Of a stretch of DNA of 64,000 nucleotides, positions 47,474 to 55,785 are shown piece by piece. A program made the position numbers and the translations under genes. The notes under the pieces are model-generated. The model did no database searches. It worked only from the letters and a program-made list of their open reading frames with translations, and had not been told where the DNA came from. Location: NCBI RefSeq assembly GCF_007830735.1, contig NZ_VLLN01000010.1, positions 80,679 to 144,678 on the forward strand, given 5' to 3'. Numbering within the stretch: the stretch's first letter is position 1; each line of letters starts with the position of its first letter. The stretch comes from Geobacter argillaceus. Lineage in GTDB: Bacteria; Desulfobacterota; Desulfuromonadia; Geobacterales; DSM-12255.

Positions 47474-48628
47474 ATGACTTTACAAAGAATTACAATCCTT
47501 TCCATATTCGGCACCCGCCCTGAAGCGATAAAGATGGCCCCGGTCATCAAGGAGCTGGAACGCCATCGGAATCAATTCAAGAGTGTCGTTTGTGTCACCG
47601 CCCAGCACCGCCAGATGCTTGACCAAGTGCTTGATCTCTTCACTATCCATCCCGATTACGACTTGGATATCATGAAGCCTGGCCAGGACCTTTTTGACGT
47701 CACCTGCAACGTGCTGCAGGGCCTGAAGCAGGTGCTTGAGCTGGAAAGGCCAGACATCGTCCTCGTGCACGGTGATACGACTACCACCATGGCCGCAGCC
47801 CTTGCCGCCTATTATTGCCGGGTCAGGGTTGGGCATGTGGAGGCAGGGTTGCGCACCCACAACAAATTCGCACCCTTTCCAGAAGAGATGAACCGCACAA
47901 TTGCCGGACACCTCGCCGACCTTCACTTCGCTCCGACCGACTTGGCCAGACAGAATCTCCTTCGGGAAGGGGTGTCGAACGAGAGCGTCGTGGTTACCGG
48001 CAATACGGTTATTGATGCGTTGTTGCATGTGACGGGTTCTATTAAGGCTTCATCAGCGCTCCAGCAGCAGTTTGCGGAACAGTTTTCCTTTTTGAATCCA
48101 GCTAAGCGGCTAGTACTTGTGACGGGTCACCGGCGTGAAAACTTCGGGGAAGGGTTTGATAACATCTGCCTGGCTCTCGCGGCTATTGCCCGGCAGCACG
48201 GAGATGTGGAAATCCTTTATCCGGTCCACTTGAATCCGAATGTCCGCGAACCGGTCAACCGTATCCTCAAGGGCTCTGGTTTGCCAAATATTCATCTGAT
48301 TGAACCGCTTGATTATCTCCCGTTCGTCTATCTCATGGATCGATCCTGGATGATAATTACCGATTCAGGTGGAATTCAGGAAGAGGCCCCATCGCTTGGC
48401 AAGCCTGTGTTGGTAATGCGCGATACGACTGAACGGCCTGAGGCTGTAGCGGCCGGTACCGTTAAACTCGTCGGGACAGACGTTGATCGAATAGTTCACT
48501 CGACTTCCTTGCTCCTTACCGATGAGCATGCCTATGAAGCAATGAGTCGAGCCCACAATCCCTATGGTGACGGCAAAGCAGCAAAGCGCATTGTCTCGGC
48601 CTTGAAGCAGTACGGACAACGAAATTGA
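47474..48628 (+). CDS. wecB: UDP-N-acetylglucosamine 2-epimerase (non-hydrolysing)
   Basis: 384 residues. [57 protein letters not shown] (split around the active-site region), [10 protein letters not shown] and [29 protein letters not shown] are all present. It makes UDP-ManNAc from UDP-GlcNAc for surface polysaccharide. The dehydrogenase at 56784 might oxidise a related sugar but looks more like the TviB/WbpO group than WecC. Confidence 0.95.
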   Translation: MTLQRITILSIFGTRPEAIKMAPVIKELERHRNQFKSVVCVTAQHRQMLDQVLDLFTIHPDYDLDIMKPGQDLFDVTCNVLQGLKQVLELERPDIVLVHGDTTTTMAAALAAYYCRVRVGHVEAGLRTHNKFAPFPEEMNRTIAGHLADLHFAPTDLARQNLLREGVSNESVVVTGNTVIDALLHVTGSIKASSALQQQFAEQFSFLNPAKRLVLVTGHRRENFGEGFDNICLALAAIARQHGDVEILYPVHLNPNVREPVNRILKGSGLPNIHLIEPLDYLPFVYLMDRSWMIITDSGGIQEEAPSLGKPVLVMRDTTERPEAVAAGTVKLVGTDVDRIVHSTSLLLTDEHAYEAMSRAHNPYGDGKAAKRIVSALKQYGQRN

Positions 48629-48638
48629 CCAGTTCACC

Positions 48639-49634
48639 ATGAAAATAGCCATCATCCGTCTCTCTTCCCTCGGTGACATCGTCTTCGGCATGGCCTCACT
48701 CCAGCTCATCCGTCGCGCTTTCCCCGACTGCTCCATTACCTGGATCGCCGACAGTCGCTTCGCCGATATCCTTGACGGCAACCCCGATCTGGAGCGGATC
48801 GTCAAGCTCGATCTGAAGAAGCTCAAGGGACGGTTCTCCCTTGGGGGACTACAGGCCCAGTTGGCCAAGCTGGAAGGGCTTGGGCCATTCGATATGATCA
48901 TCGACCTGCACGGCATGCTCAAGTCGGCCCTGATCGCCAGGCGCTTGGGCGGGGTGCGAACCGGTTTTCACCGATCGGTGGTCAAGGAGCCACTGGCGAC
49001 CCTTTTCTACTCCAGGACCGTGACCGTTCCGTTCTCGGAGCCGGCGGTGCATCGCTACGCCGCGCTGATTGTACAGAGTCTCGGTTTTACGATGGACCCG
49101 ACGGAACTGGTCGGGAAACACCCTTTTCTCGGGCATCGCCCCGGGGACGAAGAGGCAACGAAGGGGCTGTTTCGGACCGACAGAAAAAATATCATCATGG
49201 TTCCCGAGACCAGTATCGCCTACAAGAACTACCCGAAGGAGAAACTGATTGCCGTGGCAGACCGGCTCAAGCAGAATATCCTGGTCTGTCACGGCTCACC
49301 TGCCGAGTTGGAATCGGCCAACTATCTGGCCGAGCATTCGCCGTACGTGACGATTTTGCCCCGCCTCGACCTGAACCAGCTGAAGGCTGCCATCAGCCGC
49401 GCCGATCTGGTGATCGGCGGCGATACGGGACCGACCCACATGGCCTGGGCCAGTAACGTTCCCTCCCTTGCCCTGTTCGGCGCCACGGCGCCTCCCTACG
49501 CCCCGACCGACCGGCATCGGGTGCTTACCTCCGGGAGTCGCGTCAATACAGCGAAACCGGACAGAAACGATTTTTCCGTCAGCACCATTGCCGTGGAAGA
49601 GGTTGTTCGTCAGGCGGAAGAACTGCTGCTGTGA
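48639..49634 (+). CDS. GT9 heptosyltransferase-like protein
   Basis: 331 residues: MKIAIIRLSSLGDIVFGMASL, IIDLHGMLKSALIARRLGG, LVIGGDTGPTHMAWASNVPSLALFG. It is the fourth GT9 gene of the window and resembles heptosyltransferase I. It starts ten bases after wecB. It returns to the GC-rich codon pattern of the inner-core genes, so the AT-rich genes 44584-48628 sit between two older blocks. Confidence 0.88.
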   Translation: MKIAIIRLSSLGDIVFGMASLQLIRRAFPDCSITWIADSRFADILDGNPDLERIVKLDLKKLKGRFSLGGLQAQLAKLEGLGPFDMIIDLHGMLKSALIARRLGGVRTGFHRSVVKEPLATLFYSRTVTVPFSEPAVHRYAALIVQSLGFTMDPTELVGKHPFLGHRPGDEEATKGLFRTDRKNIIMVPETSIAYKNYPKEKLIAVADRLKQNILVCHGSPAELESANYLAEHSPYVTILPRLDLNQLKAAISRADLVIGGDTGPTHMAWASNVPSLALFGATAPPYAPTDRHRVLTSGSRVNTAKPDRNDFSVSTIAVEEVVRQAEELLL

Positions 49635-49749
49635 GCAGGCTGACAACCCAATTCTCTTCTGTTCGTACCATAACTGAATTGCAAATATCGGTTGCCTTCA
49701 TTGAATAATAATGTAAAATTCAGTCAGTTTGGTGACGGAATTATACATT

Positions 49750-50907
49750 ATGTATATCGCGCAAATACAGCTTGCAAATCTCAAGACCACGCTAAGCCCC
49801 GGAAAGGTGGTCGTTATCTATGGTGCCAGGCGGACCGGCAAGACCACCCTCGTCAAGGAATTCCTCAAGGCTGAAACCGATCCCTATCTGCTGGTCAGCG
49901 GTGAAGACATTACCATTCAGGGCTTTCTCTCCTGCCAGTCCGTGGAAAAACTCAAGGCTTTTGTCGGCAGCAACAGGCTTCTGGTGGTGGATGAAGCCCA
50001 GAAGGTACGGAACATCGGTCTCAATCTCAAGCTGATTGTTGACCACATCCCCGACATCCGCATAATCGCCACCGGCTCGTCATCCTTCGACCTGGCCCGC
50101 AACATCGGTGAACCGCTGACCGGCAGGAAGACCACTCTGATACAGTACCCTCTCGCCCAATTGGAGATCGGCACGATTGAACAGCACCATGAGACCGTTG
50201 CCCGACTGGAACACCGCCTTGTGTATGGTTCCTATCCCGAGGTGGTTCTGATGGAGGACAACAAGGCCCGGGAGCAGTACCTCAAGGAAATTGTATCATC
50301 GTACCTGTATAAAGATATCCTGGAGCTGGAGGGGATCAGGCAATCGGCCAAGATAGGCAGGCTGCTTCAGCTGATCGCGTTCCGGATCGGCAAGGAAGTT
50401 TCCTATACTGAATTGGGCGCCAGTCTGGGGATGAGCAAAAATACGGTTGATAACTACCTGGACCTGCTGGAAAAGGCGTTCGTCATCCAGAGGCTGGGAG
50501 GTTTCAGCCGCAACCTGCGCAGCGAGGTCACGAAAAACAGCCGCTATTACTTCGTGGATAATGGCGTTCGGAATGCCTTGATCAATAACTTCAATCCGGT
50601 GGATCTTCGCAATGATGTGGGAGAGCTGTGGGAGAATTATCTGGTGATCGAGAGGATGAAGCGGCAGGAGTACCTTCGTGAACCTGCCAATAACTATTTC
50701 TGGCGGACCTACACGAAGAAGGAACTGGATTTGGTTGAGGAACGAAACGGAAAACTGTACGGGTACGAAATGAAATGGGGAAAGGCCAGGCCACGGCCAC
50801 CAAGGGAATGGACAACCGCCTATCCCGATGCGTCCTGGCAACTGATCAACCGTGATAACTATCTGGAGTTTATTGCCGGATCGCCCGGGAAGGGAGATGT
50901 GCCGTGA
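49750..50907 (+). CDS. AAA ATPase with DUF4143 domain
   Basis: 385 residues from ATG 49750 (in-frame TTG/GTG at 49729/49732 possible). P-loop YGARRTGKTT (about 29-38), Walker B LLVVDEAQKVRN, a sensor IIATGSSSFDLA, then a helical part with a winged-helix-like SYTELGASLGMSKNTVDNYLDLL and the C-terminal DUF4143 (YFVDNGVRNALINN, WRTYTKKELDLVEE, which resembles a nuclease-like fold). Such ATPases are frequent in accessory regions and without known role. It lies alone between the GT9 gene and a toxin-antitoxin-like pair. Confidence 0.85.
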   Translation: MYIAQIQLANLKTTLSPGKVVVIYGARRTGKTTLVKEFLKAETDPYLLVSGEDITIQGFLSCQSVEKLKAFVGSNRLLVVDEAQKVRNIGLNLKLIVDHIPDIRIIATGSSSFDLARNIGEPLTGRKTTLIQYPLAQLEIGTIEQHHETVARLEHRLVYGSYPEVVLMEDNKAREQYLKEIVSSYLYKDILELEGIRQSAKIGRLLQLIAFRIGKEVSYTELGASLGMSKNTVDNYLDLLEKAFVIQRLGGFSRNLRSEVTKNSRYYFVDNGVRNALINNFNPVDLRNDVGELWENYLVIERMKRQEYLREPANNYFWRTYTKKELDLVEERNGKLYGYEMKWGKARPRPPREWTTAYPDASWQLINRDNYLEFIAGSPGKGDVP

Positions 50908-51067
50908 GCTATCAGCCGACCGTAGTTCGAAAAAGTAGTACTCTGTATGTCAACCACAAGTCGTCATATAGCTCAAATTCAGCCGCTTGGATAACGTGAC
51001 CTATGGATTCATGCTGTGAATGAGCTCTGGCAGCGCATGCGAGCGTGACGTCTCCCCCTGACAACTG

Positions 51068-51400
51068 TCACGACAACGTATAGTTCGGTTCGTCGTGACC
51101 ATCTACCCAGATTGCCAGAAGATGGGCGATGTTATGGGTATCGACATGGTACCGGACATGGAGACGCCGGTAGGCGATGTCGACAATGGCCAGATGGAAT
51201 TCGTGTTCCGTGGAGCCTGAACGCGTTCTCTTGATGGGCCACGAGCGGGGATGGCGGTCGATGGTGTCGAGAATCAGCTTCATGGCTGACGGTAACGCCA
51301 GAAAGGCAAGGGGACTTGATCTGCGTAAATAGGAACTCATCTCGGCGTACGCAGCCATGAAGGTTGGTGTGCGTCGAATGCTCGAGAATTTCTTGACCAT
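51068..51400 (-). CDS. Putative toxin, ParE/RelE-like
   Basis: 110 residues. The second half, with IDRHPRSWPIKRTRSGSTEHEF and DIAYRRLHVRYHVD, has the beta-sheet rhythm of ParE/RelE toxins, but resemblance is weak and no catalytic set can be named. Its ATG overlaps the stop of the upstream gene (TGATG), typical of toxin after antitoxin. Length and basic character fit a toxin. Confidence 0.55.
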   Translation of the reverse strand: MVKKFSSIRRTPTFMAAYAEMSSYLRRSSPLAFLALPSAMKLILDTIDRHPRSWPIKRTRSGSTEHEFHLAIVDIAYRRLHVRYHVDTHNIAHLLAIWVDGHDEPNYTLS

Positions 51401-51699
51401 CAGGCAGACTTTCTCTTGTCATGGCGACTGCACGAGCCCATTTCCCTGCCGTATTGCCGGTCTTTTTCAATGGCATCCAGTAAATCATCAATCGGTTCCG
51501 AGCGCCCTTCGCTGATTTCAAGCCATGATTGCATGGTCATGAGGTCCGCTTTTCGCTCCAGCCGGTCCTCTTCGAGCAGTCGTTGTGCACCCGCCTTGAA
51601 AAGCCATTGAGGGGTTCTATTGTTGACCCGGCAGTATTCATAGATGTTTTCCGCTTCTGCGTCTTCAATGGTCACATTGATCTGGTTGCGCTTTTTCAT
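51400..51699 (-). CDS. Putative antitoxin, ribbon-helix-helix-like
   Basis: 99 residues from ATG 51699 with GGAGGAGT upstream. It begins MKKRNQINVTIEDAEAENIYEYC, resembling the beta strand of a ribbon-helix-helix DNA-binding fold followed by helices (TPQWLFKAGAQRLLEEDRLER), and has an acidic-basic C-terminus that could wrap a toxin. A palindrome sits 20 bases upstream. A longer frame towards 51918 has no ribosome site. Upstream are two 10-base direct repeats. Confidence 0.62.
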   Translation of the reverse strand: MKKRNQINVTIEDAEAENIYEYCRVNNRTPQWLFKAGAQRLLEEDRLERKADLMTMQSWLEISEGRSEPIDDLLDAIEKDRQYGREMGSCSRHDKRKSA

Positions 51700-51718
51700 G
51701 TACTCCTCCACGCTAGGA

Positions 51719-51737
51719 ATGATAGTCATGCTATCAT
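51719..51737. promoter_or_regulatory. Palindrome, likely operator of the TA-like pair
   Basis: ATGATAG-tcatg-CTATCAT, perfect 7-base arms with a 5-base spacer, 20 bases before the antitoxin-like start. Antitoxins with this fold usually repress their own promoter through such sites. Confidence 0.6.
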
Positions 51738-51785
51738 GGGTGCGGCTTGGAATCAATAGACTCGCTGTGTGTTGATCTGCAACAG

Positions 51786-51847
51786 AATGATTTGCATGTG
51801 AATCAAGTAGTGGTATTTTGTGCAAAATGATTTGCTTATGAAGCAAA
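51786..51847. promoter_or_regulatory. Direct repeats AATGATTTGC with palindromes
   Basis: AATGATTTGC occurs at 51786-51795 and 51826-51835, exactly 40 bases apart. Each continues into a partial palindrome: TGATT-tgcatgtg-AATCA and TTTGCTT-atg-AAGCAAA. They lie in the divergent gap between the TA-like pair and the 51903 gene and may be regulator sites for either. Confidence 0.45.
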
Positions 51848-51902
51848 AGGGGGCGAGTGTTTGAACTCTTACGCTTCTCATGCATGCAAAGGAAACAGTA
51901 TC

Positions 51903-52853
51903 GTGAAATACGAACCAATTGATTTATCCAGGGTTACCACCTATCCCATAGCCACCCGCAGCAACAAGACGGTCATGGAGCGGGACAAGGCCGGCGAAAT
52001 CCGGCCGGGGATGTCCGTGGCCGACCTGCTGGCGGCCATGCCTCCCCAACTGGGGGCCGAGGCGCTTGTTGGCGTGATCGATGCCATGGTTGCCGCTCGT
52101 GAGAAGGGGAAGCCGGTGGTGGTGGCCATGGGCGCCCATGTCATCAAGTGCGGGCTCCAGCCGGTGTTGCGGAGCCTGGTGGAGGCGGACGTCATCACCG
52201 CTTTTGCCCTGAACGGCGCCGGCTCCATCCACGACTACGAGATCTCCCTGATTGGCGAAACCAGCGAGGACGTGGGGGCGGTGCTCCACTGCGGCACCTT
52301 CGGCATGGCCGAGGAGACCGGCCGGGACATCAACCGGGCGCTCAAGGCCGGGGTGGCCAAGGGGCAGGGGTACGGCGAGGCGGTGGGGCGGTTCATCATC
52401 GAGCACGACAACCCCTATCGTGACTGGAGCCTGCTGGCCCTCTGCACGGAACGGGACGTGCCGGTAACCGTGCATGTGGCACTCGGTACCGACATCATCC
52501 ACCAGCACCCGGAGGCCGACGGTGCCGTCATCGGTCAGGCCACGTTCACGGACTTCAGGATACTGACCTCCATTGTCAGCGAACTGGGGGACGGCGGGGT
52601 GTACCTGAACCTGGGGAGCGCCGTGCTCCTGCCGGAGGTCTTCCTCAAGGCCCTCTCCATTGCCCAGAACCTGGGACACCACGTGGATCACTTCACCACG
52701 GCCAACTTCGATATGCAGCAGCACTACCGTCCCCTGCAGAACGTGGTGAAGCGGCCCACCTCGGGCAAGAGCCGCGGCTACACGGTCACCGGCCACCACG
52801 AGATCATGATTCCGCTGCTGGCGGCAGGTATATTGGATAGGGTTCAAGGTTAG
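51903..52853 (+). CDS. Conserved protein, possibly deoxyhypusine-synthase-like
   Basis: 316 residues from GTG 51903 (AAAGGAAA upstream); an ATG at 51861 exists but the added residues look like leader sequence. Segments VVVAMGAHVIKCG, AFALNGAGSIHDYEISLIG, VPVTVHVALGTDIIHQHPEADG and GGVYLNLGSAVLLPEV give an alternating alpha-beta (Rossmann-like) pattern that reminds me of deoxyhypusine synthase relatives; no catalytic Lys loop can be pointed out, so function is open. Followed by a REP-like element and hldE. I recall similar genes beside hldE in Geobacter. Confidence 0.55.
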   Translation: MKYEPIDLSRVTTYPIATRSNKTVMERDKAGEIRPGMSVADLLAAMPPQLGAEALVGVIDAMVAAREKGKPVVVAMGAHVIKCGLQPVLRSLVEADVITAFALNGAGSIHDYEISLIGETSEDVGAVLHCGTFGMAEETGRDINRALKAGVAKGQGYGEAVGRFIIEHDNPYRDWSLLALCTERDVPVTVHVALGTDIIHQHPEADGAVIGQATFTDFRILTSIVSELGDGGVYLNLGSAVLLPEVFLKALSIAQNLGHHVDHFTTANFDMQQHYRPLQNVVKRPTSGKSRGYTVTGHHEIMIPLLAAGILDRVQG

Positions 52854-52938
52854 AACCATGAAAATCGCTTGTTTCGAAGAGATCGAATCGTGGGAAGTTG
52901 CCGGCGTTGGAAGCCAGCACCCTTAGGTTCCAGCCTTC

Positions 52939-53090
52939 ATCCTGTAGGGATAGAATGCCTGTAGCCGGGGAATTTATTCCCCGGTTATTTCGGCAATATG
53001 CCATTACGTCACGTACGTGACGAAGGGATTTATCCGATTCCATTACCGGGGGATGAATCCCCCGGCTACAGGCGAGCGCCCCTGCGGGGC
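52939..53090. repeat. Long REP-like inverted element, copy 3
   Basis: About 152 bp. GTAG (52961-52964) with CCGGGGAAT-TT-ATTCCCCGG (52965-52984); central GTCACGTACGTGAC (53008-53021); CCGGGGGAT-GA-ATCCCCCGG (53046-53065) with CTAC (53066-53069); a GCCCC-tgc-GGGGC hairpin at the right edge. The stems differ in base from copies 1 and 2 but remain paired, the compensation expected for a selected fold. It lies between the 51903 gene and hldE. Confidence 0.88.
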
Positions 53091-53119
53091 TTAAAAGTGT
53101 GAAGCAATTTGCTAACCGT

Positions 53120-53135
53120 ACCTCGAACCTCGAAC
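53120..53135. repeat. CCTCGAA word repeat before hldE
   Basis: ACCTCGAACCTCGAAC, two words of the TCGAACC family, lie 14 bases before the hldE start. Confidence 0.6.
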
Positions 53136-53149
53136 ACTCCGGAGGAGCC

Positions 53150-54616
53150 ATGGAAAGAAAAGATATCGAATCCCTCTTCGCGCGCGCGCCGGAGATCCGC
53201 GCCCTGGTCATCGGCGACCTGATGCTGGACGAGTACCTCTGGGGCAAGACGGAACGGATCTCCCCTGAGGCGCCGGTCCAGGTGGTGGACGTGGTGCGTG
53301 AAGACCTGCGCCTTGGCGGCGCCGGCAACGTGGTCAACAACCTGGTGGCCCTGGGGTGCCGGGTTGGGGTCTGCAGCGTCATCGGCGCCGACGACAACGG
53401 CACGCTGCTCCGTCATGTCTTCAGTGGCAAGGGGGTCGATACCGATGGCGTCTTCGAGGACCCGCAGCGGCGGACCAGCAAGAAGACCAGGGTGATCGCG
53501 GCCCACCAGCAGATCGTCCGGATCGACCGGGAGTCGAAGGAGGAGATCGGGAGTGATCGGGAAGAGGCTATCATCCGCTTTCTGGAGCGGGAAGGGGGAC
53601 AGTATCAGGTTTTCGTGGTCTCCGACTACCTGAAGGGGGTGCTGACGCCGCGCGTGCTGACAACGGTCATCGAGACCGGTCACCGCCTCGGCATCCCGGT
53701 TGTGGTCGATCCCAAGGGGAACGACTACCTGAAGTACCGGGGTGCGACCGTCATCACCCCGAACCGCAAGGAGGCGGAGCAGGCTGCCGGCATCCCGATC
53801 CGCGACGGCGAGAGTCTCAACCGGGCAGCGGCAAAGCTCCTGGCTGAACTTGATCTCTCTGCGCTGCTCATCACCCGGAGCGAGGAGGGGATGTCCCTCT
53901 TCTTCCCCGCGGCAGAACCGTTGCATATTCCCACCGTGGCCCGGGAGGTGTTCGACGTGACCGGTGCCGGCGACACGGTGCTGGCACTGTTGAGCCTGGG
54001 GCTGGCGGCCGGCATCGGCATAGCCGAGGCGGCCCGGCTGGCCAATACGGCTGCCGGCATCGTGGTCGGCAAGCTCGGCACCTCCACGGTCTCCCCGGCG
54101 GAGATCCTGGAAGAGGCGGGCCGGAGCCACCGGGACAGCGACACCAAGATCAAGAACCTGGATGTGCTGTCAGGGATCATCGCGGCGGAAAAGGCGCGCG
54201 GCAAGCGGGTGGTCTTCACCAACGGCTGCTTCGATCTCCTCCATGTGGGGCATGTGAAGTATCTGCAGCAGGCGCGGGCCTTCGGCGACCTGCTGGTGCT
54301 GGGTCTGAACAGCGACGCCTCCATCCGGCGGCTGAAGGGGGAAAAGCGCCCCCTCATCGGCGAGGAGGAGCGGGCACACGTACTGGCGGCCCTCGACTGC
54401 ATTGACTATGTCGTTATCTTCGATGAGGATACGCCGCTCAGGCTCATCGAGACCCTGCGGCCGCAGGTGCTGGTGAAGGGGGGGGATTACACCCTGGAAG
54501 GTGTGGTCGGCCGGGGAGTGGTGGAGTCGTACGGCGGCAGAGTCGAACTGGTACCGTTCGTGGACGGGAAGTCCACCAGCAATGTCATTGACGAGATCCT
54601 GAAACGGTACGCCTGA
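53150..54616 (+). CDS. hldE: Bifunctional heptose kinase/adenylyltransferase HldE
   Basis: 488 residues from ATG 53150 (GGAGGAG upstream). An N-terminal PfkB-type kinase (1-330; RIDRESKEEIG and the catalytic GAGDTVLALLSLG) is followed by a nucleotidyltransferase (350-488; TNGCFDLLHVGHVKYL). The enzyme phosphorylates heptose-7-P at O-1 and later adds AMP, leading to ADP-heptose for WaaC/WaaF. Length and domain order are standard. Confidence 0.96.
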   Translation: MERKDIESLFARAPEIRALVIGDLMLDEYLWGKTERISPEAPVQVVDVVREDLRLGGAGNVVNNLVALGCRVGVCSVIGADDNGTLLRHVFSGKGVDTDGVFEDPQRRTSKKTRVIAAHQQIVRIDRESKEEIGSDREEAIIRFLEREGGQYQVFVVSDYLKGVLTPRVLTTVIETGHRLGIPVVVDPKGNDYLKYRGATVITPNRKEAEQAAGIPIRDGESLNRAAAKLLAELDLSALLITRSEEGMSLFFPAAEPLHIPTVAREVFDVTGAGDTVLALLSLGLAAGIGIAEAARLANTAAGIVVGKLGTSTVSPAEILEEAGRSHRDSDTKIKNLDVLSGIIAAEKARGKRVVFTNGCFDLLHVGHVKYLQQARAFGDLLVLGLNSDASIRRLKGEKRPLIGEEERAHVLAALDCIDYVVIFDEDTPLRLIETLRPQVLVKGGDYTLEGVVGRGVVESYGGRVELVPFVDGKSTSNVIDEILKRYA

Positions 54617-54722
54617 TAGATGGAAACATATTTCTGTTTTTATCATTAGATTAAATTAGATTGAAAATGAACCGACGTTAGGGTACGTTTACAAATTCCA
54701 TAACCCCTGTTGAGAGGTGTGC

Positions 54723-55772
54723 ATGAAAAAGGCGCTCATTACCGGCATCACCGGCCAGGACGGCTCATACCTGGCGGAACTGCTCCTGCAAAAAGGGTAT
54801 GAGGTTCATGGCGTCATCCGCCGTTCCTCTTCGTTCAATACCGGCCGGATCAATCATATCTACCGCGACCCCCATGAAACCGGCGTTCGCCTCTTCCTGC
54901 ACTATGGCGATCTGAACGATGCCAGCTCCATCAACAAGGTGCTGCGGGACGTGCAGCCGGACGAAATTTACAACCTGGGAGCCCAGAGCCACGTACGGGT
55001 CTCCTTTGACGTGCCCGAGTACACCGGCGAGGTGGATGCCCTGGGTGCGGTCCGCATCCTGGAGGGGATACGGGAAACCGGGCTGAACACAAAGTTCTAT
55101 CAGGCCTCCTCTTCCGAGCTGTACGGTAAGGTGGTGGAGACCCCCCAGAAAGAGACCACCCCGTTTTACCCCCGCTCCCCCTATGCCTGTGCCAAGGCCT
55201 ATTCCTTCTATATCACCGTCAACTATCGCGAGAGCTACGGGCTCTATGCCTGCAACGGCATCCTTTTCAACCACGAATCGCCCCGTCGCGGAGAGACCTT
55301 TGTCACCCGCAAGATCACCCGGGCCGCGGCCAGGATCAAGCTGGGGCTGCAGGAACAGCTCTATCTCGGGAACCTGGATGCCAAGCGGGACTGGGGATTT
55401 GCCGGCGACTATGTTGAGGCGATGTGGCTCATGCTCCAGCAGCAGGAGGCGGACGATTACGTGGTGGCCACCGGCGAGACCCATTCGGTCCGCTCGTTCG
55501 CCGAAAAGGTCTTTGCCCGACTGGACATGCCCCTGGCATGGCAGGGCGACGGACTGACCGAAAAGGGGATCGATACCCGGACCGGGCGGGAACTGATCGC
55601 CATCGACCCCAGGTACTTCCGGCCGGCAGAGGTTGACCTCCTGCTGGGGGATGCCACCAAGGCCCGGACGCAGCTCGGCTGGCAGCCGAAGGTTGACCTG
55701 GACGGTCTGGTGCAGCGGATGGTGGACGCCGACTTCGAACTGGCCGAAATGGAGCGCCGGGCACTTGGTTAG
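54723..55772 (+). CDS. gmd: GDP-mannose 4,6-dehydratase
   Basis: 349 residues from ATG 54723. NADP-binding [15 protein letters not shown], the catalytic SSSELYGKV and YxxxK ([10 protein letters not shown]), and [20 protein letters not shown]. It converts GDP-mannose to GDP-4-keto-6-deoxymannose, the first step to GDP-L-fucose. It is followed by fcl after 13 bases and precedes a set of sugar genes. Confidence 0.96.
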   Translation: MKKALITGITGQDGSYLAELLLQKGYEVHGVIRRSSSFNTGRINHIYRDPHETGVRLFLHYGDLNDASSINKVLRDVQPDEIYNLGAQSHVRVSFDVPEYTGEVDALGAVRILEGIRETGLNTKFYQASSSELYGKVVETPQKETTPFYPRSPYACAKAYSFYITVNYRESYGLYACNGILFNHESPRRGETFVTRKITRAAARIKLGLQEQLYLGNLDAKRDWGFAGDYVEAMWLMLQQQEADDYVVATGETHSVRSFAEKVFARLDMPLAWQGDGLTEKGIDTRTGRELIAIDPRYFRPAEVDLLLGDATKARTQLGWQPKVDLDGLVQRMVDADFELAEMERRALG

Positions 55773-55785
55773 TGAGGAACTCGAA

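Noticed and set aside
54617..54722. JUMPstart/ops element before the sugar genes
   Set aside because: The expected GGCGGTAGC-type core is not present in this gap.
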